Assembly: GCF_934560975.1 (NCBI RefSeq)
Contig: NZ_CAKTFO010000013.1
Coordinates: forward strand, 16,147 to 80,146
Reading direction: 5' to 3'
Length of the DNA stretch: 64,000 bases
DNA from: an uncultured Sphingomonas sp.
Lineage (GTDB): Bacteria > Pseudomonadota > Alphaproteobacteria > Sphingomonadales > Sphingomonadaceae
Shown piece after piece: positions 39,197 to 47,563 of this stretch (within the stretch, counting starts at the first letter, position 1; each line of letters begins with the position of its first letter). Below the pieces are notes generated by a model. The model worked only from the letters and a program-made list of their open reading frames with translations. It did no database searches and had not been told where the DNA came from. The position numbers and the translations under genes are program-made.

Positions 39197-39270
39197 GTGA
39201 TGCTCCTGTCCGGGCGTAGGATCGCACGGGGGAATGAAGTGTTGAACCCTCTCAACGAACGAAACGCGGA

Positions 39271-40107
39271 ATGGCTACGGCCGTAATGTCCCGACGGGAA
39301 GTAGAGGGGGCGAAAGTGACGAATGGCGGGCAGGCGGCGCGCGAAAGGTCGTTCGTCCGGGTCGATGCGACCGGTGGGCGGGAGGCGATGCGCCGGCATG
39401 TGGCGCGCGAAACGCCGATTGCGATCGAGATCAACGGCCTGGGCTATGCGGTGCTGATGGCGACGCCCATGCACCTGCGCGATCTCGCGACCGGGTTCCT
39501 GCTGGCGGAACGCCTGATCGACGCGGTCGGCGACCTGATCGACGTGGACGAGGTGGAGGTAGCGCGCGGCGTGCTGCTGCGGGTGACGCTGGCCGCCGAC
39601 CGGATCGATCGGGTGGCGGAAAGGGTGCGTCACCGTATCTCCGAATCCTCCTGCGGCCTGTGTGGGATCGAGAATCTGGAGCAGGCGCTTCGCCCGTTGC
39701 CGCGTGTCGTGGCCGCCTCCGCCGCGACGGAGGCGGCGATCTTCGCCGCCTTGCACGCGATCGAGGCGGAGCAGCGGCTCAACCGTCAGACCGGCGCGGT
39801 GCATGCGGCGGCGGTGTGCGCGGCGGACGGCTCGATCCGACTCGTGCGGGAGGATGTCGGCCGCCACAATGCGTTCGACAAATTGATCGGGGCGGCTTTG
39901 CAAGACGGGCTGGCGTGGGACGGCGGCTTTGCGCTGCTGACCTCGCGCTGCTCCTACGAACTGGTCGAGAAAGCGGTGCTGGCGGGCTGCCCGATGCTGG
40001 CGACCATTTCCGCCCCCACGGACCTGGCGCTGGAACGGGCGGCGGAGGCGGGGCTGGCGTTGCGGACGCTGGCACGGCGTGACGCCTATCTTGAGGCGGT
40101 CGGCTGA
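39271..40107 (+). CDS. fdhD: Formate dehydrogenase accessory sulfurtransferase FdhD
   Basis: A 278-residue FdhD. The catalytic cysteine pair is in SESSCGLCGIENL (CGLC), and LVREDVGRHNAFDKLIG and LTSRCSYELVEKAVLAGCPML are family signatures. FdhD passes sulfur from IscS to the molybdenum cofactor before insertion into formate-dehydrogenase-like proteins. Three starts are possible: ATG 39271, ATG 39286 and GTG 39316. The last has the best ribosome site (GAGGGGG just upstream). The stop overlaps the mobA start by one base. Confidence 0.93.
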   Translation: MATAVMSRREVEGAKVTNGGQAARERSFVRVDATGGREAMRRHVARETPIAIEINGLGYAVLMATPMHLRDLATGFLLAERLIDAVGDLIDVDEVEVARGVLLRVTLAADRIDRVAERVRHRISESSCGLCGIENLEQALRPLPRVVAASAATEAAIFAALHAIEAEQRLNRQTGAVHAAAVCAADGSIRLVREDVGRHNAFDKLIGAALQDGLAWDGGFALLTSRCSYELVEKAVLAGCPMLATISAPTDLALERAAEAGLALRTLARRDAYLEAVG

Positions 40108-40637
40108 TGCGCGTGCTTGGCGCGATCCTGTGCGGTGGGGCGTCCAGCCGGTTCGGTTCGGACAAGGCCTTTGCGCGGATCGGCGGGATCGCGCTGGTAG
40201 AGCGGGTGCGCGACGCCATCCTGCCGCAGGTCGACGGGCTGGTCAGCTGCGGGCGGTCGGTGCTCGGGCTGGAAGGGCTGAGCGATCGTCCCTCGCCCGG
40301 GCTGGGGCCGCTCGGCGGGTTGAACGCTGCACTCCATTTCGCCGCCACCAGCGGTTTCGACGCGGTGTTGAGCGTACCGTGCGACGCACCCTTCCTGCCG
40401 GACGATCTGCTCCACCGGCTGCGTGGCGGGGTGCCGCATCATGTCGAGCAACTGCCGGTGATCGGGCTGTGGCCGTCCGCGCTCGCGCCGCTGCTGGATC
40501 AGCATCTCGCGGAGGATGCGCGCCGATCGATGCGGGGTTGGGCAGAGCGGGCCGGGGCTACGCCCGTCCGGCTCGGTCCCATCGCCAACGTCAATGCGCG
40601 CGAGGATCTGACCGCGCTGGAGCGGGATAGTGGCTGA
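40107..40637 (+). CDS. mobA: Molybdenum cofactor guanylyltransferase MobA
   Basis: A 176-residue nucleotidyltransferase. The GTP-binding loop LGAILCGGASSRFGSDKAF and the metal-binding SVPCDAPFLPDDLL are present. GPLGGLNAAL matches MobA as well. It links GMP to Mo-molybdopterin to give the bis-MGD form that YdeP-type enzymes need. It overlaps fdhD by one base and moeA by eight. Confidence 0.93.
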   Translation: MRVLGAILCGGASSRFGSDKAFARIGGIALVERVRDAILPQVDGLVSCGRSVLGLEGLSDRPSPGLGPLGGLNAALHFAATSGFDAVLSVPCDAPFLPDDLLHRLRGGVPHHVEQLPVIGLWPSALAPLLDQHLAEDARRSMRGWAERAGATPVRLGPIANVNAREDLTALERDSG

Positions 40638-41847
40638 TCGTCCACCGCGCCCCTCCGTAAGCCAGGCGCTGGCCGTCATCCGGTCCAATCTCGCGCCGCT
40701 CGGCGTGGAGACGATCGGGGTTGCGGATGCGCTGGGGCGCATCCTTGCCCAGCCGGCACATGCGGCCATGCATGTCCCGCGCTTCGATGCGTCGGCCATG
40801 GACGGCTATGCCCTTCGCAGCGTCGACGTGGAAGGGGCGTCCCCCGACACGCCCGTGTCGCTGATGCTCGATCCCCTGATCGCGGCAGGTCGGCTGGCTG
40901 GGACGCTGCAACCGGGGCATGCCGCCGCGATCGCGACCGGCGCGCCCATTCCGGATGGGGCGGACTGCGTGCTGTTGCGCGAGGCCGCGATGTTGACGGG
41001 GGATCGGGTGGCGGTGGCGCAGCCGATCGCCATGGCCGCGAACGTGCGCCGTCGCGGCGAGGATGCGCGGTCGGGGCAGCAAGTCCTGCCGGTAGGCGCG
41101 CGCATCGGGGCCGAGGCGGTCGGCGCGCTGATCGCGTTCGGCGTGGACAATGTTGTGGTCCGCCGCCGCCCGCGACTGGCGATCCTGTCCACCGGCAGCG
41201 AGTTGCGCGCCGACGCCGGGCATCTGCACCCAGCGGCGATCATCGACAGCAACGGGTCCATGATCCGCGCGGCGGCGGCAGAGCTTGGCCTGACCTGCGA
41301 CCGGATCGGCGCGGTGGCGGACGAACCCACACTGATCGAGGCCGCCATCGCGCAGGGCATGTCCAGCGGAGCCGACCTGATCCTCTCCACCGGCGGGGTC
41401 TCGGCCGGGCAATTCGACCTGGTGCGCCAGGCGCTGGAGCAGCGCGGCGGGCGCGTGCTGTTCCACGGCGTCCGGATGCGGCCGGGCAAGCCTTTGCTGT
41501 TCGCGCTGCTGCCCGACGGCCGGCCCTATTTCGGCCTGCCCGGCAACCCGGTGGCGGCCTTGGTCGCCTTCCGCTTCTTCGTCACCGCCGCCGTGCGCGC
41601 GCTGATGGCGTTGGGGGAGGAACAAGGCGAAGCCGTGCCGATGACCGAACCCGGCCGGGATGGTACCACCATCTTCCTCCGGTGCCGCCAGGACCGGGAC
41701 GGCGCAGGCCTGGTGCGCCTGGACACCGCGCTTGATCAGAGGTCTCATGTGCTGAGTTCGGTGCTTGCCGCCGATGCCTGGCTGCGGATCGATCGGGACG
41801 ATGCCCCCGGTGCGACGCTGTTTCCAAAACGGCCAGACCTGCCATGA
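40630..41847 (+). CDS. moeA: Molybdopterin molybdenumtransferase MoeA
   Basis: A 405-residue MoeA. FDASAMDGYALRSVDV is the domain I signature, the LSTGSELRADAG and STGGVSAGQFDLV motifs lie in the MogA-like domain, and MRPGKPLLFALL and GLPGNPVAALVAF follow. It inserts molybdate into adenylylated molybdopterin. It starts at GTG 40630 within the end of mobA and completes the fdhD-mobA-moeA operon. A region of gene debris follows. Confidence 0.93.
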   Translation: MADRPPRPSVSQALAVIRSNLAPLGVETIGVADALGRILAQPAHAAMHVPRFDASAMDGYALRSVDVEGASPDTPVSLMLDPLIAAGRLAGTLQPGHAAAIATGAPIPDGADCVLLREAAMLTGDRVAVAQPIAMAANVRRRGEDARSGQQVLPVGARIGAEAVGALIAFGVDNVVVRRRPRLAILSTGSELRADAGHLHPAAIIDSNGSMIRAAAAELGLTCDRIGAVADEPTLIEAAIAQGMSSGADLILSTGGVSAGQFDLVRQALEQRGGRVLFHGVRMRPGKPLLFALLPDGRPYFGLPGNPVAALVAFRFFVTAAVRALMALGEEQGEAVPMTEPGRDGTTIFLRCRQDRDGAGLVRLDTALDQRSHVLSSVLAADAWLRIDRDDAPGATLFPKRPDLP

Positions 41848-41875
41848 CCTCCGGCGAAGGCGACCGGCCGGGCTG

Positions 41876-42090
41876 TCAGGACAAGGCGGCCAGCAGTTCC
41901 GCCGTGCTCATCCTGCTGCGTCCTGGAATGTCGCGCTTCCTGGCTTCTGCATACAACTCCTCCAAGGTGCGATGGTCGCGGAACGGGCGCGTCTTGTCTG
42001 CAACGTCCTCCGGCTGGGCTGAGAATTGCTAGCCCGCACGTGTGTCGGCCCGCTTCTTGGCGGTGGTGCGCCGATAGTCGGCATCGGACC
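41876..42090 (-). pseudogene. Broken small gene with Rho-N/SAP-like C-terminal motif and in-frame TAG
   Basis: One reading frame on the minus strand runs through YRRTTAKKRADTRAG, a TAG at 42029-42031, and then DKTRPFRDHRTLEELYAEARKR and DIPGRSRMSTAELLAALS before a TGA. The ending LEELYAEARKRDIPGRSRMS is typical of short proteins with a Rho N-terminal or SAP-like helix-turn-helix. No start codon with a ribosome site fits the part after TAG. The 5' end appears fused to the mmsA remnant at about 42090. I read it as a truncated, interrupted gene. Confidence 0.5.
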
Positions 42091-42391
42091 TGTATGTCGC
42101 CACGTGCGTCGGCAATCACCTTGCCATGCTCGGAGGCGAGCAGGTGGGCGAGCATGTCGATCCCCGCCTCGATCAGCGCCTTGAACCGGAACGGCACGCG
42201 CGCGCGGCGCTGCGGGTTGGTGACGCCCCAGTCCGGTTGCGCCGCCCGCGCCGCCGCGACCGCGCGATCGAGTATGTCCTCCCGCCCAGCGGCACCCGTG
42301 CCTGCACGCAGCCTGTATTGGGGTCGAACACGTCGCCGAAGCGGGTAGGGGAGCCCGTGTGCCCGCCGATATGATGACTGATCTGTCGCAT
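42090..42391 (-). pseudogene. mmsA: Remnant of methylmalonate-semialdehyde dehydrogenase (mmsA)
   Basis: The minus strand from ATG 42391 reads MRQISHHIGGHTGS and FGDVFDPNTGCVQARVPLG, the N-terminus of CoA-acylating methylmalonate-semialdehyde dehydrogenase. A frameshift near 42310-42330 moves the frame; the match resumes as DRAVAAARAAQPDWGVTN and PQRRARVPFRFKALIEAG, then LLASEHGKVIADARGDIQ, and stops abruptly at about 42090. Only about 100 of the usual 500 residues remain, without the catalytic Cys. It is a dead fragment left after deletion. Confidence 0.8.
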
Positions 42392-42485
42392 CGCTCTTCC
42401 CGGTCGAGGAGGGTCAGCGCGGACGCGCAGCCGTCCTGTTATGGGATCGGGATAACAGAGGTTGCGGCGAACCGCGCGCCGAACC

Positions 42486-42514
42486 GTCCGGGCCTGGCGG
42501 CGGCAGGCCCGGAC
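42486..42514. terminator. 11-bp perfect hairpin after the TorF-like gene
   Basis: GTCCGGGCCTG and CAGGCCCGGAC pair without mismatch around GCGGCGG, 14 bases past the stop of the minus-strand porin gene. There is no T run, so it may act as a stabilising 3' end or a Rho-assisted stop. Confidence 0.6.
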
Positions 42515-42528
42515 AGCACAGGATCAGG

Positions 42529-43362
42529 TCAGAAGGCGGCCGTAATGCTGAATACCACCTGCGATCCGGCGATCGATCCGCCGTCCTTGGTGGACGAGAA
42601 ATTGGGCACCAGATAGGCGGACTCGCGTTTGCCGATGTCGGTATCGACATAGGCGACGCCCAGAACGATCTTGCCCAGCGCATAGTCCGCGCCCAGCATC
42701 CAGTCCCAATATTCGCCGGTCGGCGCGACGCTGGTGCCGTTCGGTCCCAGGCCGGAATTACCTCTGGAATAGCCAATATGGCCCTTCAGCGTCACGGGCG
42801 TGGTGGTGATGGCGGCGGTGGCGTCGCCCCACAGGTACAGATTGTCCTCCTTGTCGCCCGGATCGGTGTAGACGCCGGCGACCGCATCCCCGCCGGTCGC
42901 ATACCATTTGCCCAACGCCTGCTGCTTGGGGGCATAGGCCACGCCCGCCAGCAGCGACACGGGCCCGGCCGTGCCGCTGAGCTTCACATAAGGTTCGGCA
43001 AAGTCGGTCTCGCTGGCGCCGCCGGGATAGGTGTACCAGGTCAGGCCGACGTCGAGCGTGCCGCCGCCACCCACCGGCAGCTTGAAGCCGCCGATCAGGT
43101 CCAGCTCCATGTTGGCGCCGCCGAACGTGCCCCAACCCGCCAGGTTGGAGCCCCACACGCCGGCATAGGCTCCGCTCTCGTGCGAAACGGTGATGCCGCC
43201 CTGGACGGCCATTTCCTCATCGCTCTGCGACACGCCGCGGAAGCGATAGTCGGATACCAGGCCGACGCTGCCCGCAATCGTGAACGGTGACGTCGGTGCC
43301 TCTTGGGCGAGCGCAGGCGTAGCTGCACACAACACCGCTAGCGCGGCCAGACGGTAAGCCAT
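42529..43362 (-). CDS. TorF-family putative porin
   Basis: A 277-residue outer-membrane beta-barrel. The signal peptide MAYRLAALAVLCAATPALAQ is followed by SVGLVSDYRFRGVSQSDEEMAVQGG, the opening strand pattern of the TorF/Gcw_chp family, and the last residues FSITAAF end in the Phe needed by the BAM machinery. Such porins are often linked to transport of small solutes or to TonB-type uptake; the solute is unknown. ATG 43362 is chosen since it opens the signal peptide and has AGGGGAA upstream. Two GAACGTTC palindromes and a direct-repeat array lie upstream. Confidence 0.85.
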   Translation of the reverse strand: MAYRLAALAVLCAATPALAQEAPTSPFTIAGSVGLVSDYRFRGVSQSDEEMAVQGGITVSHESGAYAGVWGSNLAGWGTFGGANMELDLIGGFKLPVGGGGTLDVGLTWYTYPGGASETDFAEPYVKLSGTAGPVSLLAGVAYAPKQQALGKWYATGGDAVAGVYTDPGDKEDNLYLWGDATAAITTTPVTLKGHIGYSRGNSGLGPNGTSVAPTGEYWDWMLGADYALGKIVLGVAYVDTDIGKRESAYLVPNFSSTKDGGSIAGSQVVFSITAAF

Positions 43363-43393
43363 GGAACGTTCCCCTTTATCGGTCGAACGTTCC
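43363..43393. promoter_or_regulatory. Paired GAACGTTC palindromes at the torF start
   Basis: GGAACGTTCC (43363-43372) lies directly before the ATG, and a second GAACGTTC (43385-43392) is centred 21 bp away, two helix turns. Both are followed by CCC. A dimeric regulator binding side by side, or a hairpin hiding the ribosome site, are both possible. Confidence 0.5.
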
Positions 43394-43471
43394 CCCTGCA
43401 CCCGATCGGCACGGCCTCTTGCGCATCGTGCCATGCGCCCGGCCGGTGTCCCTCGGGTTGAGTGAAGCCTA

Positions 43472-43503
43472 TGTCCTTAACGTGTCCGGTTTATGTCCGG
43501 TTT
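43472..43503. promoter_or_regulatory. Three 11-bp-period direct repeats upstream of torF (OmpR-type site)
   Basis: TGTCC begins at 43472, 43483 and 43494; the last two repeats are identical over TGTCCGGTTT. Seven-base units spaced by four bases are the geometry of OmpR/PhoB-family response-regulator sites. The array lies about 110 bp before the porin start, behind the SulP gene. Confidence 0.6.
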
Positions 43504-43521
43504 GTTACGAAACACGTCTGT

Positions 43522-45024
43522 TCAATGTTTGACCTTGTCGGCGACGGATGGCTGCACGCCCGATAGTTCGACCGTGTTTCCGGCCTTGCGACGGCGATGC
43601 AGCCAGTCGCGCAGCATTTCGGCGGACGTGTGATCCACCGCATGCAGCCGCTCCAGATCGAGCCGCAGCGGGCGATCGTTGGGCAGTTCCTCCAGCGCAC
43701 GCGTCAGCTTGGGCAGGGTGACAAAGGTCGCCGTGCCGGCCAGCGCGACGCGGCTCTCCTCGCCCGCATGATCGGTATCGACCTTGAGTCCGAGACGGCG
43801 GGCATGGGGCAGCAGTTCCAGCATGGAGAGGCCAAGCCCGACCAGCACGCCGGTCAGCAGGTCGGTCGCCACCACCATCACAAAGGTCGCGGCCCAGATC
43901 ACGGCGGGCAGCACGCCGTAATTCTGGAACAGGTGGCGCGCATGGCTGAAACTTACCAGCCGCCAGCCGGTGACGACCAGGATGCCGCCCAGCGCCGCCA
44001 TCGGGATCTCGCGCAACAGCCAGGGCATCAGCGCGACAAAGCCCAGGATCCACACGCCGTGCAGGAACGCGGACAGCCGGGTCATCGCGCCCGCCTGCAC
44101 ATTGGCCGAACTGCGCACGATCACGCCCGTCATCGGCAGGGAGCCCGCCAGGCCGCAGAGCAGGTTGCCGATGCCCTGCGCCCGCAACTCCTTGTCGTAG
44201 TTGGTACGCGGACCGTCATGCATCCGGTCCACCGCGGCCGCCGACAGCAGCGTCTCGGCCGATGCGATAAAGGCGATCGCCAGTGCCGTAGCCAGGATGG
44301 CCGGGCTGGTCAGGGTAGCAAGGAAATCGCCGCCGGGCGTCTCCACCGCGCCGAGGATGGAGTCCGGCACATTGACCCGGTTGATACCGAAACCGGCAAA
44401 AACGGTCAGCAGCGTCGCGGCCGACACGCCGACCAATGCGCCGGGCAGCAGCCTCAGCGATGCCGGCCGGAACTTCTCCCACAGCAGCATGGCGGCGATG
44501 GTCACGCCGCCCACGATCAACGCCAGCTCGGTGGTGCGGAAATCGCTGGACAGGCCCAGCACGCGGCCCGGCATCGCCGCCAGATTGTCGAGGCCATGGC
44601 TCATCGGCTTATGGTCGAACAGGACGTGGAACTGTCCGATTACGATCAGCGCGCCGATGCCGGCCAACATGCCATGCACCACCGCCGGCGAAATGGCGCG
44701 AAACCATCCGCCGAGCTTCAGGCTGCCGGCAATGAACTGGATCGCGCCGGCAAGGACCAGGATCGGGCCGAGCGCGAGAATGCCGTGTTCGCGCACCAGT
44801 TCGAACACGATCACGGCCAGGCCCGCCGCCGGGCCGCTCACCTGGAGCGGGGATCCGGCGAGCAGGCCCACGACGATGCCGCCGATGATGCCGGTGAGCA
44901 GTCCCTTTTCCGGCGCGACGCCGGATGCGACCGCGATGCCCATGCAGAGCGGCATCGCGACCAGGAACACCACGATGGACGCGGTGATGTCCCGCGCCAG
45001 GAACTTGGTCGTCAAGCTGGGCAT
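43522..45024 (-). CDS. SulP-family inorganic anion transporter with STAS domain
   Basis: A 500-residue SLC26/SulP transporter. The transmembrane part (residues 1 to about 395) begins with FLARDITASIVVFLVAMPLCMGIAVASGVAPEKG and contains FIASAETLLSAAAVDRMH and SLPMTGVIVRSSANVQAGA, as in bicarbonate or sulfate carriers. A STAS domain (about 415-490, LRLDLERLHAVDHTSAEMLRDW) follows. The opening and the length fit the short SulP group often linked to carbonic anhydrase, so bicarbonate is a good candidate, with sulfate and other anions possible. The start is ATG 45024. Confidence 0.87.
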   Translation of the reverse strand: MPSLTTKFLARDITASIVVFLVAMPLCMGIAVASGVAPEKGLLTGIIGGIVVGLLAGSPLQVSGPAAGLAVIVFELVREHGILALGPILVLAGAIQFIAGSLKLGGWFRAISPAVVHGMLAGIGALIVIGQFHVLFDHKPMSHGLDNLAAMPGRVLGLSSDFRTTELALIVGGVTIAAMLLWEKFRPASLRLLPGALVGVSAATLLTVFAGFGINRVNVPDSILGAVETPGGDFLATLTSPAILATALAIAFIASAETLLSAAAVDRMHDGPRTNYDKELRAQGIGNLLCGLAGSLPMTGVIVRSSANVQAGAMTRLSAFLHGVWILGFVALMPWLLREIPMAALGGILVVTGWRLVSFSHARHLFQNYGVLPAVIWAATFVMVVATDLLTGVLVGLGLSMLELLPHARRLGLKVDTDHAGEESRVALAGTATFVTLPKLTRALEELPNDRPLRLDLERLHAVDHTSAEMLRDWLHRRRKAGNTVELSGVQPSVADKVKH

Positions 45025-45362
45025 CGTGCGCTCCCGTGTTCGGCGGATCTGAAAAGGCGGACATCCGCCGCAAGCCGGCTGGACAGTGGCTGATCCTTGC
45101 GGAGGTCAGCGATGCGGCCGGTCCGGCCGTCCAGCGTCCCGCCGGCGTGGATGACGATACAAGGAGGTGCCGGCGCCCCGAAGCCCGGCCCGTCCGTGGT
45201 CAGCGTCTTGAGCAGCACGGCCTCGCGAGGGATCGGCTTCTTGGAGCTGCAAACTCGTCCCATCACGTCGCTCACAGCTTCTGCTCCAACACGTAACAGA
45301 GCAGCTTTATATAAGCTGGTTTGCTGAGACCCCGCCGAACCGTAAGAAAACGTGTCTGCGGG
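45025..45362. other. 338-bp interval without a supported gene
   Basis: This lies between the SulP start and the kinase stop and should hold the SulP promoter. It contains the dyad CAGCTT-TATAT-AAGCTG at 45302-45318 and an AT-rich patch there. An 87-codon frame on the minus strand (45012-45275) overlaps the SulP start and has no family-like sequence; I do not call it. Confidence 0.5.
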
Positions 45363-46676
45363 TTACCGCGCCGGCAGGATGATCTCGGCGCACAGGCCGC
45401 CTTCCGGCCGATTGAACAGGCGCAAGGTGCCGCCTTCCTTCGCTACGCCGCGACTGGCGATGGCAAGGCCGAGGCCCAGCCCTTCGGTGTTGCGCCTCCG
45501 AGCGGAATCAAGCCGGATAAACGGCTGCAGCACCATGTCCAGCCGGTCCTCGGGAATGCCGGGGCCGTCGTCCTCGATCCTGAAGCGGATCGTGCCGTCC
45601 CCGCGATCGAGCCGGATGACTGCGCGATCACCGTATTTCAGGGCGTTTTCGAACAGGTTGCTGAGTGCGCGGCGGAGCCCGATCGGGCGAACCCTGGCCT
45701 CCAGATGCTCGGGGCCGACATAGGTCGCCTCCAGCCCGCGATCGGCAGCGTCGTCGACCAGGGTTTCCGCGACCACCGCAAGGTCCATCGCCTCCGGCGT
45801 TTCGGGGTCGCTGTCCCCGCCCAGAAAGGCCAGCAAAGATCCGATCAGGCCGTTCATCTCGGCCAGATCAGCCTCCATCGGCCGCCGCGTTTCCTCGTCA
45901 TCGACATTGTCGAGTCGCAGTTGAAGGCGCGCTAGCGGGGTGCGCATGTCATGCCCGACTGCGGCCAGAGCCTGGGTGCGATCCTCCACCAGGCGGTGAA
46001 TGCGCAGCTGCATCTCGTTGAATCCGCGGATCAATCGCCGGATCTCGGCCGTGCCGGCTTCTTCCACCAGCACCTCCTCGCCATGACCGATCCGCTCTGT
46101 TGCGTGGGCGAGGCGGCGGAGCGGGCGCAGCGTCCGCCGGATCAGCAGCGAGCCGAGCACCAGCAGGGCAAGCGCCGGCACCAGCGCCAGCACGATCCGG
46201 CCGAGCGCAAGGTCCCAATCCTCCCCGACCTCCCGCATCCGGAAATTGACCCACGAGCCGTCCGACAGGCGGAACGCCCCGATGATGGTGGATTGCCGGC
46301 CAGGGGAGGTGAGACCGATCCACAAGGCGGAGCGGCCCAGCAGCGGCTCCCACGCAATCACCTGGTGCCGCATGTCGTCCAGCGTCACCGCCAGGCGGAT
46401 TGGGCGGCGGAAGACCGGGGCCCAATCCACCTCATAACGATCGGTGGTGAGTTCGTCGGCGATTTCCGACCGCTCGTCCCAGCCGCGTTCCGAAATCAGC
46501 TTGCGGGCGATCACCAGATGCTCCGCCAGCCGCCGCGCCTCGTCCTCACGGATGGAGAAGCGGCTGGCGCGCTCGTAGAGCAGGGTGCTGACGCCGAACT
46601 CGATCGTGACCGTCAGCAGCAGGATGGCGAGGATGCGCCCCAGCAGCCCGGCGGACGGCCTGATACGGTGGATCAA
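45363..46676 (-). CDS. EnvZ-like sensor histidine kinase
   Basis: A 437-residue kinase. Helix 1 is at about 12-33 (LGRILAILLLTVTIEFGVSTL), a periplasmic domain of about 125 residues follows, and helix 2 is at about 161-179. A HAMP region (RRTLRPLRRLAHATERIGHGEE) precedes the phospho-accepting H242 in AAVGHDMRTPLARLQLRL. The N box NLFENALKYG and the G boxes EDDGPGIP and GLGLGLAIA complete the ATPase. TTG 46676 overlaps the regulator stop as TTGA with GAGG ahead, so it is coupled to the response regulator. The signal sensed is unknown. Confidence 0.87.
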   Translation of the reverse strand: MIHRIRPSAGLLGRILAILLLTVTIEFGVSTLLYERASRFSIREDEARRLAEHLVIARKLISERGWDERSEIADELTTDRYEVDWAPVFRRPIRLAVTLDDMRHQVIAWEPLLGRSALWIGLTSPGRQSTIIGAFRLSDGSWVNFRMREVGEDWDLALGRIVLALVPALALLVLGSLLIRRTLRPLRRLAHATERIGHGEEVLVEEAGTAEIRRLIRGFNEMQLRIHRLVEDRTQALAAVGHDMRTPLARLQLRLDNVDDEETRRPMEADLAEMNGLIGSLLAFLGGDSDPETPEAMDLAVVAETLVDDAADRGLEATYVGPEHLEARVRPIGLRRALSNLFENALKYGDRAVIRLDRGDGTIRFRIEDDGPGIPEDRLDMVLQPFIRLDSARRRNTEGLGLGLAIASRGVAKEGGTLRLFNRPEGGLCAEIILPAR

Positions 46677-47380
46677 GCCTGCGTCACCTCGGCCTTGAAC
46701 ATGTAGCCGACACCGCGAACGGTGATGATCGGGGCCGGCCGATCGTCGATCGACAGCTTGCGACGCAGGCGGCTGACCAGCACGTCCACGCTCCGGTCCG
46801 ACGCATCGCCCAGCCGGGTGCGCGACATTTCGATCAGCCGTTCGCGCGCGATTACCCGTTGCGGCTGGCTGAGGAAACTGGCGAGCAGGTCGAACTCGGC
46901 CCCGGTCAGGTCCACCAGTGCGCCACCCGGCGAGCGCAGTTCGCGGCGGGGAAAGTTCACCACCCAGCCGTCGAACCGTGCCTCCGTGTCGCGGGTGCCG
47001 ATGCTGCGGTCCATGCCGCCGCGGCGCAGCACGGCGCGGACGCGCGCCACCAACTCGCGCGTGCCGAACGGCTTGGGCAGGTAATCGTCCGCGCCCATCT
47101 CCAGCCCTAGCACGCGATCGACCTCGCTCGTCCGCGCGCTGATGAAGATGATCGGAACCTCGCTCTTTTTGCGGATTTCCCGGCAGAGATCGAGGCCGTT
47201 GGTGCCCGGCAGCATGATGTCGAGCAGGATCAGGTCGGTGGGGCCGCTGTCCAGCGCCAGCCACATTTCGGGCGGGGTTGCGGCCGCCCGTACCCGAAAG
47301 CCATTTTCCTGAAGCGCGCGCGCCGCCAGCATCCTCAGCGGAGGGTCATCTTCGACAAGAACGATGGATGGTGCGGACAT
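46673..47380 (-). CDS. OmpR-family response regulator
   Basis: A 235-residue regulator. The receiver has acidic residues VEDD, the phosphorylated D54 in LILLDIMLPG and the conserved Lys in LPKPFG. The C-terminal winged helix contains LTGAEFDLLASFLSQPQRVI, RSVDVLVSRLRRKLSID and TVRGVGYMFKAE. It forms a pair with the downstream kinase. The array of 11-bp repeats before torF, 3 kb away, is a candidate target. Confidence 0.92.
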   Translation of the reverse strand: MSAPSIVLVEDDPPLRMLAARALQENGFRVRAAATPPEMWLALDSGPTDLILLDIMLPGTNGLDLCREIRKKSEVPIIFISARTSEVDRVLGLEMGADDYLPKPFGTRELVARVRAVLRRGGMDRSIGTRDTEARFDGWVVNFPRRELRSPGGALVDLTGAEFDLLASFLSQPQRVIARERLIEMSRTRLGDASDRSVDVLVSRLRRKLSIDDRPAPIITVRGVGYMFKAEVTQA

Positions 47381-47563
47381 GCGACGGTTCTGATCCTGAA
47401 CTATGATTGGTCGACGTAGGAAACCGCCTTGTCATGGTCAACCGACGGTTGGCGCACGCCATGTTTGGCTACAATCCGGTTTGCGATCCGTGCGTGATTG
47501 CACCGCATGACGGGCGTTGGTAGTGCCAAATGTCTGAGTAATAGCAAGGCGACGGAGGAACGG

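Noticed and set aside
37412..39286. Long plus-strand frame opposite the YdeP gene
   Set aside because: The protein is low in recognisable motifs and mirrors the codon bias of the true minus-strand gene.
42529..43434. Longer start of the TorF-like protein
   Set aside because: The extra 24 residues are charged and would precede a good signal peptide that starts at ATG 43362.
43472..43503. A true Pho box
   Set aside because: The spacing fits PhoB but the units are TGTCC(G/T), not the CTGTCAT-type sequence, so only an OmpR-family type of site is claimed.
45012..45275. An 87-codon minus-strand frame before the SulP gene
   Set aside because: It overlaps the SulP start, has no convincing ribosome site and shows no protein family features.
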